From Natrinema salinisoli (lineage in GTDB: Archaea > Halobacteriota > Halobacteria > Halobacteriales > Natrialbaceae), in contig NZ_CP084470.1 of NCBI RefSeq assembly GCF_020405205.1, forward strand, positions 310,001 through 374,000: a DNA stretch of 64,000 nucleotides. The letters are read 5' to 3'. The notes under the pieces were generated by a model. The model saw only the letters and a program-made list of their open reading frames with translations, was not told where the DNA came from and did no database searches. Numbering within the stretch: position 1 is the stretch's first letter; every line of letters begins with the position of its first letter. A program made the translations under genes and the position numbers. Below are positions 39,268 to 47,149 of the stretch, piece after piece.

Positions 39268-40404
39268 ATGACTGTGACCGTGCGAGAGAACAGTAGGTCA
39301 ACAGGTGATGAAGTTGCTGGTGGCCCGTTGAATAATCAACCAAGAGAAGAATATACCAGCCGCTTCCCCGTAGCAGAGCTGGCCACCTCTAACGGAACGG
39401 AAACCGTTGATAATGACACGACCAGTGTCAATACTTCGACTGTGGATAGTCTCGGTACAGCCGTTTCAGTTACCGGTCTGAGTAAGCGATTCGGTGAAGG
39501 ACAAGAGGCGATCACCGCTGTAAACGATGTCTCCTTCGACATCGAAACCGGGTCCATAGTGGGATTGTTAGGGCCAAACGGGGCTGGGAAGACGACGCTC
39601 ATCAAGTCGATCCTCGGGATGGTTCTGCCGGAATCGGGGACCGTTCGGATCCAGGGAATCGACCTCTACGATCGGCCACGTGAAGCGTACGCGTCCGTCG
39701 ATGCGATGCTAGAGGGAGCACGGAACGATTACTGGCGATTGACCGTCCGAGAGAACCTCCGGTATTTCGCCACAATCAGTGGTGTCGATCCGGATTCAGT
39801 TAGTGACCGCCACGAACGACTCCTCACGCAATTGGGACTCGCAGAGAAAGCAGACGTTCCCGTCCGCGAATTATCTCGCGGGATGAAACAGAAAGTATCG
39901 CTGGCGAGCGTCCTCGCTGGGGGAGCAGAGGTCGTCTTTCTCGACGAGCCGACTCTGGGATTGGATATCGAGAGCTCACGAACGCTCCAACGAGAGTTAC
40001 GGCGTCTCGTCGAGGAAGAAGACCTGACCGTCATCCTCAGCAGTCACGATATGGACGTCGTCGAAACGGTGTGTGACCGCGTTCTCATCATGTCCGATGG
40101 AGAGATTATCGCAGACGATACTGTAGACGCGCTTCTCCACCGGTCTGATCGACACTGTATTCGTATCACGAGTCGCGATTTCGACGACACCATCGTTTCG
40201 ACTCTCCAAAGTCGGTTCGACACGGTTCGCGTCGAGTCAGGCAACTACGGCACCCAAATCGAGGTAACGACGGACAGTGACGGACTCTACGATTTGCTCG
40301 AGCGGCTTCGTAGCGAGGAGGTAACGCTCGAGCGCGTACAAACGGTCGAGCCGGACCTCGAGGACGTGTTCGTCGATCTGACGTCCGAACGGAGGGATCG
40401 ATGA
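39268..40404 (+). CDS. ABC-2 type exporter ATPase
   Basis: This encodes 378 aa. Residues from about 66 on form one ABC ATPase domain with Walker A LLGPNGAGKTTLIKS, Q-loop-region MLEGARNDYWRLTVREN, signature LSRGMKQKVSLASV, Walker B VVFLDEPTLGLD and H-loop ILSSHDMD. A C-terminal regulatory part of about 90 residues follows. The first 66 residues are a low-complexity polar leader not typical for the family; internal starts exist, and the true start may be further in. The gene overlaps the permease gene by 4 bases. Together they form an export pump of unknown substrate. Confidence 0.9.
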   Translation: MTVTVRENSRSTGDEVAGGPLNNQPREEYTSRFPVAELATSNGTETVDNDTTSVNTSTVDSLGTAVSVTGLSKRFGEGQEAITAVNDVSFDIETGSIVGLLGPNGAGKTTLIKSILGMVLPESGTVRIQGIDLYDRPREAYASVDAMLEGARNDYWRLTVRENLRYFATISGVDPDSVSDRHERLLTQLGLAEKADVPVRELSRGMKQKVSLASVLAGGAEVVFLDEPTLGLDIESSRTLQRELRRLVEEEDLTVILSSHDMDVVETVCDRVLIMSDGEIIADDTVDALLHRSDRHCIRITSRDFDDTIVSTLQSRFDTVRVESGNYGTQIEVTTDSDGLYDLLERLRSEEVTLERVQTVEPDLEDVFVDLTSERRDR

Positions 40405-41213
40405 GTTCGCACCAGCAGGAGACAGACGCCACACCGCGGAAAGCCGGATATTATCACCTCGCACGAGCCGTTCTCTACCGCGAGTATCTGATCTTCGTTC
40501 GGTATCCCGCCAACGCCATCGGTGGTATCATCATCTCACTGTTCTTTTTCGGCGTGCTCTTCTACGGCGGGCGGATGATCGCCGGGCAAGCGCTCACCGA
40601 TTCGATCGAGGGGATCATCGTCGGCTACTTCCTGTGGACGCTGTCGGTGGGTGCGTACTCCTCCATCTCGAACGATATCGGGAGCGAAGTGCAGTGGGGG
40701 ACCCTCGAGCGCCACGTGATGTCGCCGTTCGGGTTCGCTCCTGTCGCGCTGTTGAAAGGCGTTGCAAAGATCGTCCGAACGTTCATCACGTCGACGATAA
40801 TTCTGGCAGTGATGATCGTGCTCACCGGCACGACGCTCGAGTTGCATCTCTTCACGATCGTCGTCATCGCGACGCTCAGCATCGTTTCGGTCCTCGGACT
40901 CGGGCTCGCAGCTGGTGGCGTTACCGTGCTCTACAAGCAGATCGGTAACTGGCTAAACCTCCTTCAGTTCGGGTTCATCGTGCTTATTTCTGCACCTGCG
41001 TTCGACCTCGGGTGGATGAAATTACTGCCACTCGCACACGGGAGTGCACTCCTCCAACGTGCAATGATCGACGGGCTCCGACTGTGGGAATTCGAACCCG
41101 CTGAGATAGCGCTTCTGTTCGGAACTGCCGCTGGCTACTTCGTGTTGGGGTATACCGTCTTTCAGTATGCGACCCGCCGGGCGAGACGGCTCGGCGTTCT
41201 CGGTGACTACTAA
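40401..41213 (+). CDS. ABC-2 type permease
   Basis: This 270-aa membrane protein has about six hydrophobic helices (for example GGIIISLFFFGVLFYGG, IILAVMIVLTG, IALLFGTAAGYFVLGYTVF). It belongs to the ABC-2 transporter family that pairs with exporter ATPases such as the preceding gene. The central loop (ISNDIGSEVQWGTLERHVMS) resembles the cytoplasmic coupling segment of drug and lipid exporters of this class. It overlaps the ATPase gene, so the two subunits are made together. Confidence 0.88.
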   Translation: MSSHQQETDATPRKAGYYHLARAVLYREYLIFVRYPANAIGGIIISLFFFGVLFYGGRMIAGQALTDSIEGIIVGYFLWTLSVGAYSSISNDIGSEVQWGTLERHVMSPFGFAPVALLKGVAKIVRTFITSTIILAVMIVLTGTTLELHLFTIVVIATLSIVSVLGLGLAAGGVTVLYKQIGNWLNLLQFGFIVLISAPAFDLGWMKLLPLAHGSALLQRAMIDGLRLWEFEPAEIALLFGTAAGYFVLGYTVFQYATRRARRLGVLGDY

Positions 41214-41253
41214 CAGATATGTCAGATTCGCGCTAGTTTCACCCTCAGGATTT

Positions 41254-41604
41254 GGACCGAGCGCAGATCCCTGGCGGACTCGTCGTATCGGTCGCCGTCT
41301 CGCTTTCAGCCACTCCCGCCTTCGCAAAAGAGGAGGGGGAGAGGCAGAAGGGAAAGGAGGAATTGAGGGATTCGTCGAAGGACAGGGGTTAATCGGTGCG
41401 GCACTCGTCCTTATTGGTGGCGGCATTCTATTGACATTCTGCGCTAAGAAATCGGTCAGTTGTTTCCCAAGAACGGCGTTCGGCTTGAAAATATCGCTGT
41501 TCGCACTCGCGATTATTTTGTCCGGGGTCGAATTCGACGACACGATCCCTGCACTCGGGAGACATTGGGGACTGGGAGTCGCGTTCTTTTCTTCGGAGTT
41601 GTGA
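41254..41604 (+). pseudogene. frameshifted membrane protein relic, possibly CaCA sodium/calcium exchanger
   Basis: One frame (about 41254-41395) reads like a signal-type segment (GLVVSVAVSLSATPAFAKEE) and stops at a TAA. Coding potential then continues in another frame (GLIGAALVLIGGGILLTFCA, then LFALAIILSGVEFDDTIPAL) to 41604. The second piece resembles the first repeat of calcium/cation antiporters, where G-x-E-F-D-D is usual in haloarchaeal members. Most of the protein is missing. The assignment is tentative. Confidence 0.4.
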
Positions 41605-41931
41605 CCTCCGTGCCCGCTATGACCGGCAGAATTCTCTCACTGCTATTGTTGTGTACCGCACTTTTCTCGGCAAACACGTCGAAACGAGTACCGCGCGAAA
41701 ACTGTTGGTCAGAGGTGCATTATGTTACAATATACGGTTACATTTCTTTGATATAGGTATTCTAATCACAGAATCCGATTTTGGGCCACAGTTTACGACC
41801 GGTTATAAAGGTTTGTGGGGAACTATAATGTATTACAACATACAAGCCATATGGGAAGCACATGAGTTGCCAAAATGGAGACGATCAGGTGCAGCGGTCT
41901 CGACCATCGGGATTCCCGGGGGAAGCTACCG

Positions 41932-42969
41932 ATGAGGCACAGTAGACGACAGCTGCTCGCCACGCTTGGGGCCGGAACGCTCGCAGGGTGCATAGGAGGA
42001 AGCGATAGCGAAGCGGAAGCGACGGAGGCATCGCTACTTCTCAATTGGAAACCCAATGGTCTCCACGTTCCGTACTATACCGCTATCGAACGGGGATTTT
42101 TCGAAGAGGAAGGAGTGGAACTGACCGAGATCGAACCTGGAGAGGGATCCGATTTTTCGGCGACTCAGGCCGGGTTGGGAAATACCGAATTCGCGATTAC
42201 GAGCGCCGATCAGATCCTGAACGCGAACGCGAAAGACCTCGACGTTGTCGCGGTCGGTGTTATCATGCAGCGTGGGCCAGTTCAAGTGTTCACCGCCCGT
42301 GACAATTTCGGAACGGAACTCACGGAAAGCGAGCAGTTGGCTGGTGTCACACTCGGGAGCGGTCCCGGGATGGTTCGGCAGATGACGGAAGCGTATCTCG
42401 AACACGAGGGGATCCTCGATGACGTTGAATACGTCGACAGTGGGTTCGATACGGTTCAGCAGTTGCTCTCCGGAGAAATCGACGCAGCCAGCGGCGTGTT
42501 CAGCGACGTCGTCGACGCTCGCCACCAGGGGTACGAGATCGATACGCTCTCGGTCAACGACGCGATCCCGGCCTACGGTCACGTTATCGCGACGTCGCGA
42601 TCGTTCGCCGACTCGAATCCCGACACAGTTCGATCGTTCCTTCGGGCGGCTGCTCACGGGGCAGTCTGGGCGAACAATAACCCCGACGACGCGACCGGAC
42701 TGCTCCTCGATGCCGTCCCGGAACTCGAGGACACACGCACGAATCAACGCGACAAGTGGAACGAACTCCGGACGGAGTTTATGCTGTCGGAAGCGATTCG
42801 AGAACACGGCTGGGGATGGAACGAGTCGGCCGTCTGGGAGTCGCTTCGAACCACGCTAGCGAACGGCGATTACCCCGGTGGAGAGGTGGACTCAGAGGAG
42901 GTCTGGACGAACGACTATCTCGATACGGACGACGAATACATCGGGGAATACGGTGAGCTGATCGAATAG
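41932..42969 (+). CDS. THI5/NMT1-type ABC substrate-binding lipoprotein
   Basis: This encodes about 345 aa from ATG 41932. The N-terminus has a Tat-like RRQLLATLGAGTLAGC with lipobox, so it is exported and lipid-anchored. The mature protein begins the NMT1/THI5 fold with LLNWKPNGLHVPYYTAIERG, then FFEEEGVELTEIEPG. Further segments are FAITSADQILNANAKDLD and GWGWNESAVWESLRTTLANG. Relatives bind hydroxymethylpyrimidine or related thiamine precursors, sulfonates or riboflavin. The W-K-P-N-G-L-H segment favours the pyrimidine or riboflavin type. It forms an operon with the permease gene five bases downstream. Confidence 0.88.
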   Translation: MRHSRRQLLATLGAGTLAGCIGGSDSEAEATEASLLLNWKPNGLHVPYYTAIERGFFEEEGVELTEIEPGEGSDFSATQAGLGNTEFAITSADQILNANAKDLDVVAVGVIMQRGPVQVFTARDNFGTELTESEQLAGVTLGSGPGMVRQMTEAYLEHEGILDDVEYVDSGFDTVQQLLSGEIDAASGVFSDVVDARHQGYEIDTLSVNDAIPAYGHVIATSRSFADSNPDTVRSFLRAAAHGAVWANNNPDDATGLLLDAVPELEDTRTNQRDKWNELRTEFMLSEAIREHGWGWNESAVWESLRTTLANGDYPGGEVDSEEVWTNDYLDTDDEYIGEYGELIE

Positions 42970-42974
42970 ACGGA

Positions 42975-43817
42975 ATGAGCGACGACAACTCGAAAACGGT
43001 GTCAGATCGACCGACGAGGAGGAACCCGAAGTCGTCACGGGCGGTCCGACAGCGCCTTCGCAGCCAGTTCGACGGCGATTTTCGCGGACCTGCACTCGGG
43101 ACGATACTATGCGTGCTCACCGTTGGATGCTGGCATATAGCCGTCGTCCTCGCTAACCTCCCGACCGTCGTACTTCCCTCTCCGGTGGAAGTGGGTGTCG
43201 CACTCGTCGACCTTCGCTGGATACTCGCCGGCGATGCTGCAGTAACAGCGCTGACAGCCGGACTCGGATTGGCTGCGGGGCTCGTCATCGGCACGATGCT
43301 GGCGTTTTTCATGGCCGTCTCTCGGTCCGCTGCAGCGGTTGTCCTCCCGTACGTAGTCGCGCTCCGTATCGCGCCGGTCATCGCTATCGCTCCGCTCCTG
43401 TTCCTCTGGTTCGGCCGCGGAATACCGGGAAAAGTCCTCCTCGTCACGACCTTGACCGTCTTTCCGATAACCATCGCGTCGCTCGACGGACTGCGATCGA
43501 CCCCCGAATCGTATCTCACGCTACTCCGGTCCGTCGGCGCGTCGACGTCGACGATCTTCGTCCACGTTCGACTGCCGGCGGCTGCCCCGAGCGTATTTGC
43601 CGGAGTGAAAAACGCAGCGACTCTCGCAGTCATCGGCGCGGTCGTTGCCGAGTTCGTGACGCTCGACGCCGGCATCGGGTATCGCGTGTTCGAAACATCC
43701 AGCGCACTCCAGACAGCCGAGTCGTACGCTGCACTCGCCGTCCTCTCCGGGCTCGGGCTCCTCTTTTACGGTATCCCATCACTCCTCGAACGGGTGGCCA
43801 GAACGAGATTCGAATGA
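42975..43817 (+). CDS. ABC permease, SsuC/ThiX type
   Basis: This 280-aa membrane protein of the BPD_transp_1 family has about six helices. The EAA loop is LRSVGASTSTIFVHVRLPAA, then APSVFAG. The first about 35 residues are a charged leader (TRRNPKSSRAVRQRLRSQFD). It follows the binding protein gene and converges with a second permease gene on the other strand, one base apart. There is no ATPase in this operon; the only candidate is in the opposite operon at 44586-45338. Confidence 0.88.
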   Translation: MSDDNSKTVSDRPTRRNPKSSRAVRQRLRSQFDGDFRGPALGTILCVLTVGCWHIAVVLANLPTVVLPSPVEVGVALVDLRWILAGDAAVTALTAGLGLAAGLVIGTMLAFFMAVSRSAAAVVLPYVVALRIAPVIAIAPLLFLWFGRGIPGKVLLVTTLTVFPITIASLDGLRSTPESYLTLLRSVGASTSTIFVHVRLPAAAPSVFAGVKNAATLAVIGAVVAEFVTLDAGIGYRVFETSSALQTAESYAALAVLSGLGLLFYGIPSLLERVARTRFE

Positions 43818-43818
43818 G

Positions 43819-44589
43819 TCAGGAAAGCGGCACTCGGCGTTGAACCATCCGCTGGCAGATGCCGACCAGACCGTACAACGCGACGCCGATGAACACGAGG
43901 ACGACGAGTGCGGCAATGATAATATCCGTTCGAAGGTTTTCGGAACCCAGAAGGATGAGGTAGCCGAGACCGCTGCTCGCGACGACCCACTCGGCCACGA
44001 TCGTACCGACGACAGCGAGCGTGACCGATTGTTTCAACCCGGCGAACACGTCCGGAATCGCATACGGCAACCTGAGATGAACGAACGTGTCCACCTTGCT
44101 CGCGTCGACCGAGCGGAGTAATTCGACGTGCCGTTCCGGCGTCCGTGAGAGTCCGGCGACAGTATTCAATACCAGCGGAAAGAACGTGATGAGCGCGATG
44201 AACAGGATCGCGGTCATCAACCCCGTCCCGAGGTAAATCAACAAGAGGGGAGCGACCGCTATCTTCGGGAGCACCCGGACGGTAACCAGATACGGATAGA
44301 GTGCCGTTCGGAGTACCGGGACCGTACCCAGGAGAATACCGAGTCCGAATCCGATGGCGATACCGATAGCACCGCCGTATACGACTTTTTCGAGCGTCGC
44401 GACGACGTTCCGAAAATACAACATCGGGCTGCCGAACAGTTGCGCGAGTACTGCCCCCGGAGACGGCAACAGAAACGATGGGATAGCCAGTAGTGTGGTT
44501 CCGAGCCACCACAGTGAAACGCCGACGAGCAACGCCACGAACGGGAGCACGATTTCGCTCCGCCGTACATCGATCGAGTTCCCTCTCAT
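43819..44589 (-). CDS. ABC permease, second SsuC/ThiX type
   Basis: This encodes about 256 aa from ATG 44589 (MRGNSIDVRRSEIVLPFVAL). The longer upstream frame overlaps the ATPase gene and looks non-coding. It has six helices and the EAA loop LRSVDASKVDTFVHLRLPYA, then IPDVFAG. It is homologous to the permease on the other strand. Its start overlaps the ATPase stop (ATGA), so the order of the minus operon is fusion regulator, ATPase, permease. The two permeases could form a heterodimer or serve two binding proteins. Confidence 0.88.
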   Translation of the reverse strand: MRGNSIDVRRSEIVLPFVALLVGVSLWWLGTTLLAIPSFLLPSPGAVLAQLFGSPMLYFRNVVATLEKVVYGGAIGIAIGFGLGILLGTVPVLRTALYPYLVTVRVLPKIAVAPLLLIYLGTGLMTAILFIALITFFPLVLNTVAGLSRTPERHVELLRSVDASKVDTFVHLRLPYAIPDVFAGLKQSVTLAVVGTIVAEWVVASSGLGYLILLGSENLRTDIIIAALVVLVFIGVALYGLVGICQRMVQRRVPLS

Positions 44590-45338
44590 CGTCTGTTTTC
44601 GACGCCGTCGTACAGCTCCCGTCTGATATCCGCGACCTGTTTCTGGTATTCGACGCTTCCGAGCAGCTCCGTATCCCGCCGGTCCGAAAAGTCGATCTCG
44701 AGCGTCGCTTTGATCCGTCCCGGCGTGTCCGTGACGACGACGCATCGGTCACCCAGAAACGCCGCTTCTGGAACGCTATGGGTGACGAACAATGTCGTCT
44801 TCTGTTCTCGTTCGTGAAGCCGACGGAGTTCGACGCCGAGTTGGTCTCGCGTGATCTCGTCGAGCGCGCCGAACGGTTCGTCCAGAAGCAAGACGTCAGC
44901 ATCGAGATGTAGGGCCCTGACGATAGCGACCCGCTGTTTCATCCCGCCGGAGAGCTCTCGCGGATACGCATCGATGAACCCGTCGAGTCCGACCGATTCC
45001 AACAGTGAGCGTGCCTGCGTCTCGTTCGGGGGTTTTCCCGCCATTCGGCGAAGGAACTGAACGTTCTCGAGTGCCGTCTTCCACGGGAGAAGTGTGTGAT
45101 CCTGAAAGACGAACCCGATATCACCGGCATCGCGACGGACCGCTGGTGCGTTGCCGTCTATCGTGACGGTTCCGTCGGTCGGGGACTCCAGTCCGCCGAT
45201 CACGCGCAGGAGCGTCGTTTTCCCACAACCAGACGGTCCGACGATAGTGACGAACTCGCTCGGCTGGATCTTCAGATCGATATCGGCGATCGCAGTGACA
45301 GTCTCGAAGGCGACGGTTGCGTCGTCGATAGCTATCAT
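44586..45338 (-). CDS. ABC ATPase, SsuB/ThiZ type
   Basis: This encodes about 250 aa from MIAIDDATVAFETVTAIADI. It has Walker A VGPSGCGKTTLLRVIGG, Q-loop VFQDHTLLPWKTALENV, signature ELSGGMKQRVAIVRAL, Walker B DVLLLDEPFGALDEITRD and H-loop TLFVTHSVPEA. It is the energising subunit for nitrate/sulfonate/pyrimidine-type uptake. The start overlaps the stop of the fusion gene upstream by four bases. It is the only ATPase for the two permeases at this locus. Confidence 0.92.
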   Translation of the reverse strand: MIAIDDATVAFETVTAIADIDLKIQPSEFVTIVGPSGCGKTTLLRVIGGLESPTDGTVTIDGNAPAVRRDAGDIGFVFQDHTLLPWKTALENVQFLRRMAGKPPNETQARSLLESVGLDGFIDAYPRELSGGMKQRVAIVRALHLDADVLLLDEPFGALDEITRDQLGVELRRLHEREQKTTLFVTHSVPEAAFLGDRCVVVTDTPGRIKATLEIDFSDRRDTELLGSVEYQKQVADIRRELYDGVENRR

Positions 45339-46582
45339 GATTTCGAAAACTGTTGCGTATGGGCCACTGCTGTCCGTACGCGCTCCCACTCGTCGTCACG
45401 GTGGACCCCCCAGCCCTCGTTTCGTCGGGCTCTACTATCGGCAAACGACTCGAGCGCTCGTCGGAACGTCCGCTCGATTTCCTCGTCTCCAGCGTCGACG
45501 GCGGCTGCAATTCGTCTCGCCGCCGGTGTCGGATCCGATCGCCCGGCACGCCATCCCAACATCGTCCCCGTCAGAAACCGCTCGAGCGGCTCTGTTCCCG
45601 TCTCGCTGGCCGATGGATCAACGACGAGTGACGGCCCGTAAATCGGGAACTGGTCCGCGATCGTGAGCACGTCCACTGTCTCGTCGTGGGGGAGCGCCCA
45701 CGGGTCCGAGAACGATCCCGCGACGACGTCGGCATCGCCGGTGCGGAGGGCCGCCGACTCTTCGCCCGTCGTTTCGAATATCTCGACGTCGTCGGCGACG
45801 CCTGCCTGCGAGAGGAACAGTTCGGCCAGCAGTCGCGTTTCCGTGTTCGGCGACATACCGATACAGCGATCACGGAGCTGTTCGCTCTCGGTGAGTCGCT
45901 CCCCGAAAACCGTTCGCGTCGTATACAGTACGGTCATCGCCCGCTGGTAGAGTACTGCGATCGGGGTGATCGAGTCGCCATCCCGTCGAGCATCGGTGAG
46001 GACGGCAGCACCGACGATTCCGACGTCGACGTCGCCGCCGGCGACGGCTCGAAGCGCCTGTTCCGAGCCATTATAGTGGACGAACTCGACGTCCACACCG
46101 ACGTTGTCGTACGTCCCTTCGATCTGTGCCGCATAGAACGGGACGTGAAGACCGTTCGGTCGCCAGTTGAATCCGAGGCGGATCGTGCCACGGTCGGCGG
46201 GAGTCGAACTCGACAGATCGGCGTTCGCGGTACCGATGAGTTCCGCGGCGCGCGTCGCGTACGCGTCGTGCATCGCCGTCTCGACCGTATGGTCGGTCGA
46301 CCACGCTTTCGGCGGCCGCCCTTCCTCGCTTTCTAGCGTCGTTTCCGTCACCAGCCCCCGATCGGAGAGGCGTGACAGCGCGTCAGCGACGGCCTGGTTG
46401 CCGAGGCCAGTTCCGAGGCGAATATCTATCTGTCGTGCTCGCGGGTCCTCGATACGATCGTCTTCGACGCGGCGAACGAGGTACGCGAGGACGCGACCGG
46501 ACTGCGCTCCGAGTCCGAGTCCGAGATCAGCGGCGAGCTGCTCGTCGTCACCGTCCAGCACCCAGTGCTCCGCTGCTTTCAT
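45335..46582 (-). CDS. winged-helix-THI5/NMT1 binding-domain fusion protein
   Basis: This encodes 415 aa without signal peptide or lipobox. Residues about 15-110 look like a winged helix: a first helical part (LGAQSGRVLAYLVRRVEDDR), then a recognition part (QIDIRLGTGLGNQAVADALS, then RLSDRGLVTETTLESEEGRP, then PKAWSTD). Residues about 134-415 form a binding-protein domain homologous to the lipoprotein at 41932-42969 (RLGFNWRPNGLHVPFYAAQI, GVHRDDEWERVRTAVAHT). I infer a cytoplasmic regulator that senses the transported compound with a reused binding-protein domain. It heads the ATPase-permease operon, with overlapping starts and stops. Confidence 0.85.
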   Translation of the reverse strand: MKAAEHWVLDGDDEQLAADLGLGLGAQSGRVLAYLVRRVEDDRIEDPRARQIDIRLGTGLGNQAVADALSRLSDRGLVTETTLESEEGRPPKAWSTDHTVETAMHDAYATRAAELIGTANADLSSSTPADRGTIRLGFNWRPNGLHVPFYAAQIEGTYDNVGVDVEFVHYNGSEQALRAVAGGDVDVGIVGAAVLTDARRDGDSITPIAVLYQRAMTVLYTTRTVFGERLTESEQLRDRCIGMSPNTETRLLAELFLSQAGVADDVEIFETTGEESAALRTGDADVVAGSFSDPWALPHDETVDVLTIADQFPIYGPSLVVDPSASETGTEPLERFLTGTMLGWRAGRSDPTPAARRIAAAVDAGDEEIERTFRRALESFADSRARRNEGWGVHRDDEWERVRTAVAHTQQFSKS

Positions 46583-46707
46583 CGTGCTGGCACCATTGTG
46601 GTCGTATACTTAGCGTGTCTGTATAAGCGTACTCCCGATCGAGGCTCACCTTCCGTTCTCGCCGGTTGCGGCGTGTATGATCGGCGTTCACTCGAGCGAC
46701 CAGCCGG

Positions 46708-46980
46708 TCACGCCTCTTTGACGAATCGATACGTTTCCGCGTCGTCGTCCAACTCGTTCAGGGCGATATCGACGTATCCGTGCTCCGTGATCTCGTCCGG
46801 AAGCGACCGCGTCGAACTGTATGCAGACGGGATTTCGAGGACCTCGCGGACGTCGATTTCGAGTTCGTCGGTCGCCTGCTCGAGATCGGCCTTCTCGAAC
46901 ACGATTTCGTCGTCGGTGTCCGCTCCGGCCTCGAGTTTGTTTTCGAAGACGCGGACGAGCGTGGCAGGGTACTTTCGCAT
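46708..46980 (-). CDS. small acidic protein, unknown function
   Basis: This encodes 90 aa (MRKYPATLVRVFENKLEAGA...FVKEA). It is acidic with mixed helix and strand propensity, and has no Cys, membrane segment or recognisable motif. It follows the first AAA+ ATPase gene on the same strand after about 170 bases, at the place where the second unit has a ferredoxin gene. It may belong to the dehydrogenase module. I do not recognise the family. Confidence 0.6.
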   Translation of the reverse strand: MRKYPATLVRVFENKLEAGADTDDEIVFEKADLEQATDELEIDVREVLEIPSAYSSTRSLPDEITEHGYVDIALNELDDDAETYRFVKEA

Positions 46981-47149
46981 ACAAGTCTAATACGCATAAG
47001 GTGCAATAAAACTAGTCAGGGAATACTATACAGGGGTTCTGCGGCGGTGACGGCTCCGATCCGTTCAGCCTCGATACTGTCGATTCTCCTCGAGGATATT
47101 CCGTTCCGTTCGGAGGAAAAGTATGCTCGGCCAGCGGGGTCTCGTCGTT

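Noticed and set aside
41932-42969. Thiamine-precursor specificity for the THI5-type binding protein
   Set aside because: Family members bind several different compounds and no TPP riboswitch or thiamine gene is nearby, so the substrate is left open.
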